A stretch of 6,351 bases of DNA from JANMEX01 sp031422915 (GTDB lineage Bacteria; Pseudomonadota; Alphaproteobacteria; Rhizobiales; Rhizobiaceae). A model generated the notes under the pieces. The model was not told the DNA's origin. It made no database searches and was given only the letters and a program-made list of their open reading frames with translations. Where the stretch lies: contig JANPEK010000331.1 of NCBI GenBank assembly GCA_031422915.1, positions 1-6,351 on the forward strand, given 5' to 3'. The position numbers and the translations under genes are program-made. Below are positions 5,431 through 6,351 of the stretch, in pieces (position 1 is the stretch's first letter; every line of letters begins with the position of its first letter).

Positions 5431-6186
5431 ATGCAGCATTTTGGCCATGACGGGTTTGATCTGGCGTACATGGATTGCGGGACGGGCGATCCGGTGCTGC
5501 TTATCCATGGCTTTGCGTCCAATGCGCGCGTCAACTGGGAGGCTCCCGGCTGGATCTCCACATTGAACGAGGCTGGATACCGCACCATCGCAATCGACAA
5601 TCGCGGCCATGGTCACTCAGCAAAGAGCCACGATCCCAAGGATTATCATCCGACTGCCATGGCTGGCGATGCGCTGGCCTTGCTTGATCATCTCGGGCTA
5701 GAGCGCGCCCACGTCATGGGATACTCGATGGGCGCGCGGATCAGCGCGTTTGCCGCACTTCAAGCGCAATACCGTGTGCGCTCGCTGGTGTTCGGCGGCT
5801 TGGGTGACGGCATGGTCAAGGGGGTCGGCGACTGGGACCCGATTGCCGATGCGCTGCTAGCGCCCGATCCTGCCGCCATCACCCATGTGCGCGGCGCAGC
5901 GTTCCGCAAGTTTGCCGATCAAACCAAGAGCGACCGCTTGGCGCTTGCCGCCTGCATCCAGACCTCGCGTGATCTGGTAACCCCGCAGGATTTGCGCTTG
6001 CTCACCATGCCGGTGCTTGTTGCTGCGGGAAGCCTTGACGACATTTCCGGCGACGTGTTCGCACTCGCAGCACTGATGCCGGATGCCGGCGGTTTCGTGA
6101 TTGAGGGCCGCGACCATATGATGGCCGTCGGCGACCGCAGCTTCAAGAAGGCAGTTCTGGCCTTCCTCGCGCGGGTGCGGTCGTGA
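5431..6186 (+). CDS. Alpha/beta fold hydrolase
   Basis: A 251-aa single-domain alpha/beta hydrolase, probably cytoplasmic since no signal peptide is seen. Visible elements in order are the oxyanion-side motif LLIHGFASN (His26-Gly27), AIDNRGHGHS (56-63), and the nucleophile elbow GYSMG with Ser99. The acid is Asp203 or Asp204 in VLVAAGSLDD, and the catalytic His229 is in EGRDHM. The catalytic triad is therefore complete, so an active esterase, lactonase or similar enzyme is likely. The substrate is unknown. The cap region (about 125-190) is short and gives no clear hint. The start has GGAA about 9 nt upstream and follows the DUF192 stop after 3 nt; the stop overlaps the recQ start. Genes of this family are common operon companions and need not share a pathway with their neighbours. 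Confidence 0.9.
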   Translation: MQHFGHDGFDLAYMDCGTGDPVLLIHGFASNARVNWEAPGWISTLNEAGYRTIAIDNRGHGHSAKSHDPKDYHPTAMAGDALALLDHLGLERAHVMGYSMGARISAFAALQAQYRVRSLVFGGLGDGMVKGVGDWDPIADALLAPDPAAITHVRGAAFRKFADQTKSDRLALAACIQTSRDLVTPQDLRLLTMPVLVAAGSLDDISGDVFALAALMPDAGGFVIEGRDHMMAVGDRSFKKAVLAFLARVRS

Positions 6187-6351
6187 CGACCAAGGCCGGT
6201 GTGCTGCACGATGTGTTCGGCTTTGACAGCTTTCGCGCCGGGCAGGAAGACATCGTCGACAATCTTCTGAACGGCCAGCACGTCTTGGCAGTCATGCCGA
6301 CAGGGTCCGGGAAATCCCTTTGTTATCAGGTGCCTGCGCTGGTTAAAGGAG
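6183..6351 (+). CDS. recQ: ATP-dependent DNA helicase RecQ, 5' part (cut by window end)
   Basis: The first 56 codons of a RecQ-family 3'-5' DNA helicase, which acts in recombinational repair and at stalled forks. The visible part shows the family's N-terminal signature: VFGFDSFRAGQEDIV (motif 0, Gln binding the adenine base) followed by the Walker A motif in VMPTGSGKSLCYQVPAL. The remaining helicase, RQC and HRDC domains lie beyond the window. The proposed GTG start at 6183 overlaps the hydrolase stop by 4 nt (GTGA) and places motif 0 at the right distance from the start. A later in-frame GTG at 6201 is possible. No good ribosome binding site precedes it, which fits translational coupling. 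Confidence 0.9.
   Translation, partial: MTTKAGVLHDVFGFDSFRAGQEDIVDNLLNGQHVLAVMPTGSGKSLCYQVPALVKG

Noticed and set aside
4314..5600. Long minus-strand open frame of 428 codons
   Set aside because: It is antisense to the two-CSD gene, the DUF192 gene and the start of the hydrolase, all of which have clear family motifs. Its translation has no recognisable motif and reads as a shadow of high-GC coding DNA.

Overview
The window looks like chromosomal DNA of an alphaproteobacterium, most likely from the Hyphomicrobiales (Rhizobiales) side. The evidence is moderately high GC (roughly 60% by hand counts of sampled lines in the housekeeping genes), a cold-shock protein with two CSD domains followed directly by a DUF192 gene, and a long adenine deaminase. 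The genus cannot be told from this window. Nine protein genes are supported: eight complete and one cut by the right edge.

Left part (1-2043): adenine deaminase (ade, +) is preceded by more than 190 bases with no credible gene. That leader ends in a perfect 11-bp hairpin whose 3' arm contains the ade Shine-Dalgarno. Further upstream, short complementary segments could fold into a branched structure. Together they suggest a cis-acting control element, but this is inferred from one sequence only.

Middle part (2044-3661): an accessory islet visibly poorer in GC, at least over its first gene. It holds an abortive-infection family gene (Abi C-terminal domain with an RN-x5-H, HEPN-like motif) on +. 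Facing it on - is a vapB-vapC type II toxin-antitoxin pair with an inverted-repeat operator candidate overlapping the vapB ribosome binding site. This reads as a small defence/stress cassette placed between ade and gloA.

Right part (3662-6351): gloA (glyoxalase I, -) is divergent from a compact + strand run: two-CSD cold-shock gene, DUF192 exported protein, alpha/beta hydrolase, recQ. Spacing is 1 nt, 3 nt and a 4-nt overlap, so the four are very probably one transcript. A sigma70-like promoter candidate and competing inverted repeats lie in the 181-bp gloA/csp spacer. RecQ is truncated by the window edge after its Walker A motif.

The genes cover purine salvage (ade), methylglyoxal detoxification (gloA), RNA chaperoning under stress (csp), DNA repair (recQ) and phage/stress defence (abi, vapBC). 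No insertion sequence, CRISPR array, tRNA or rRNA was seen.
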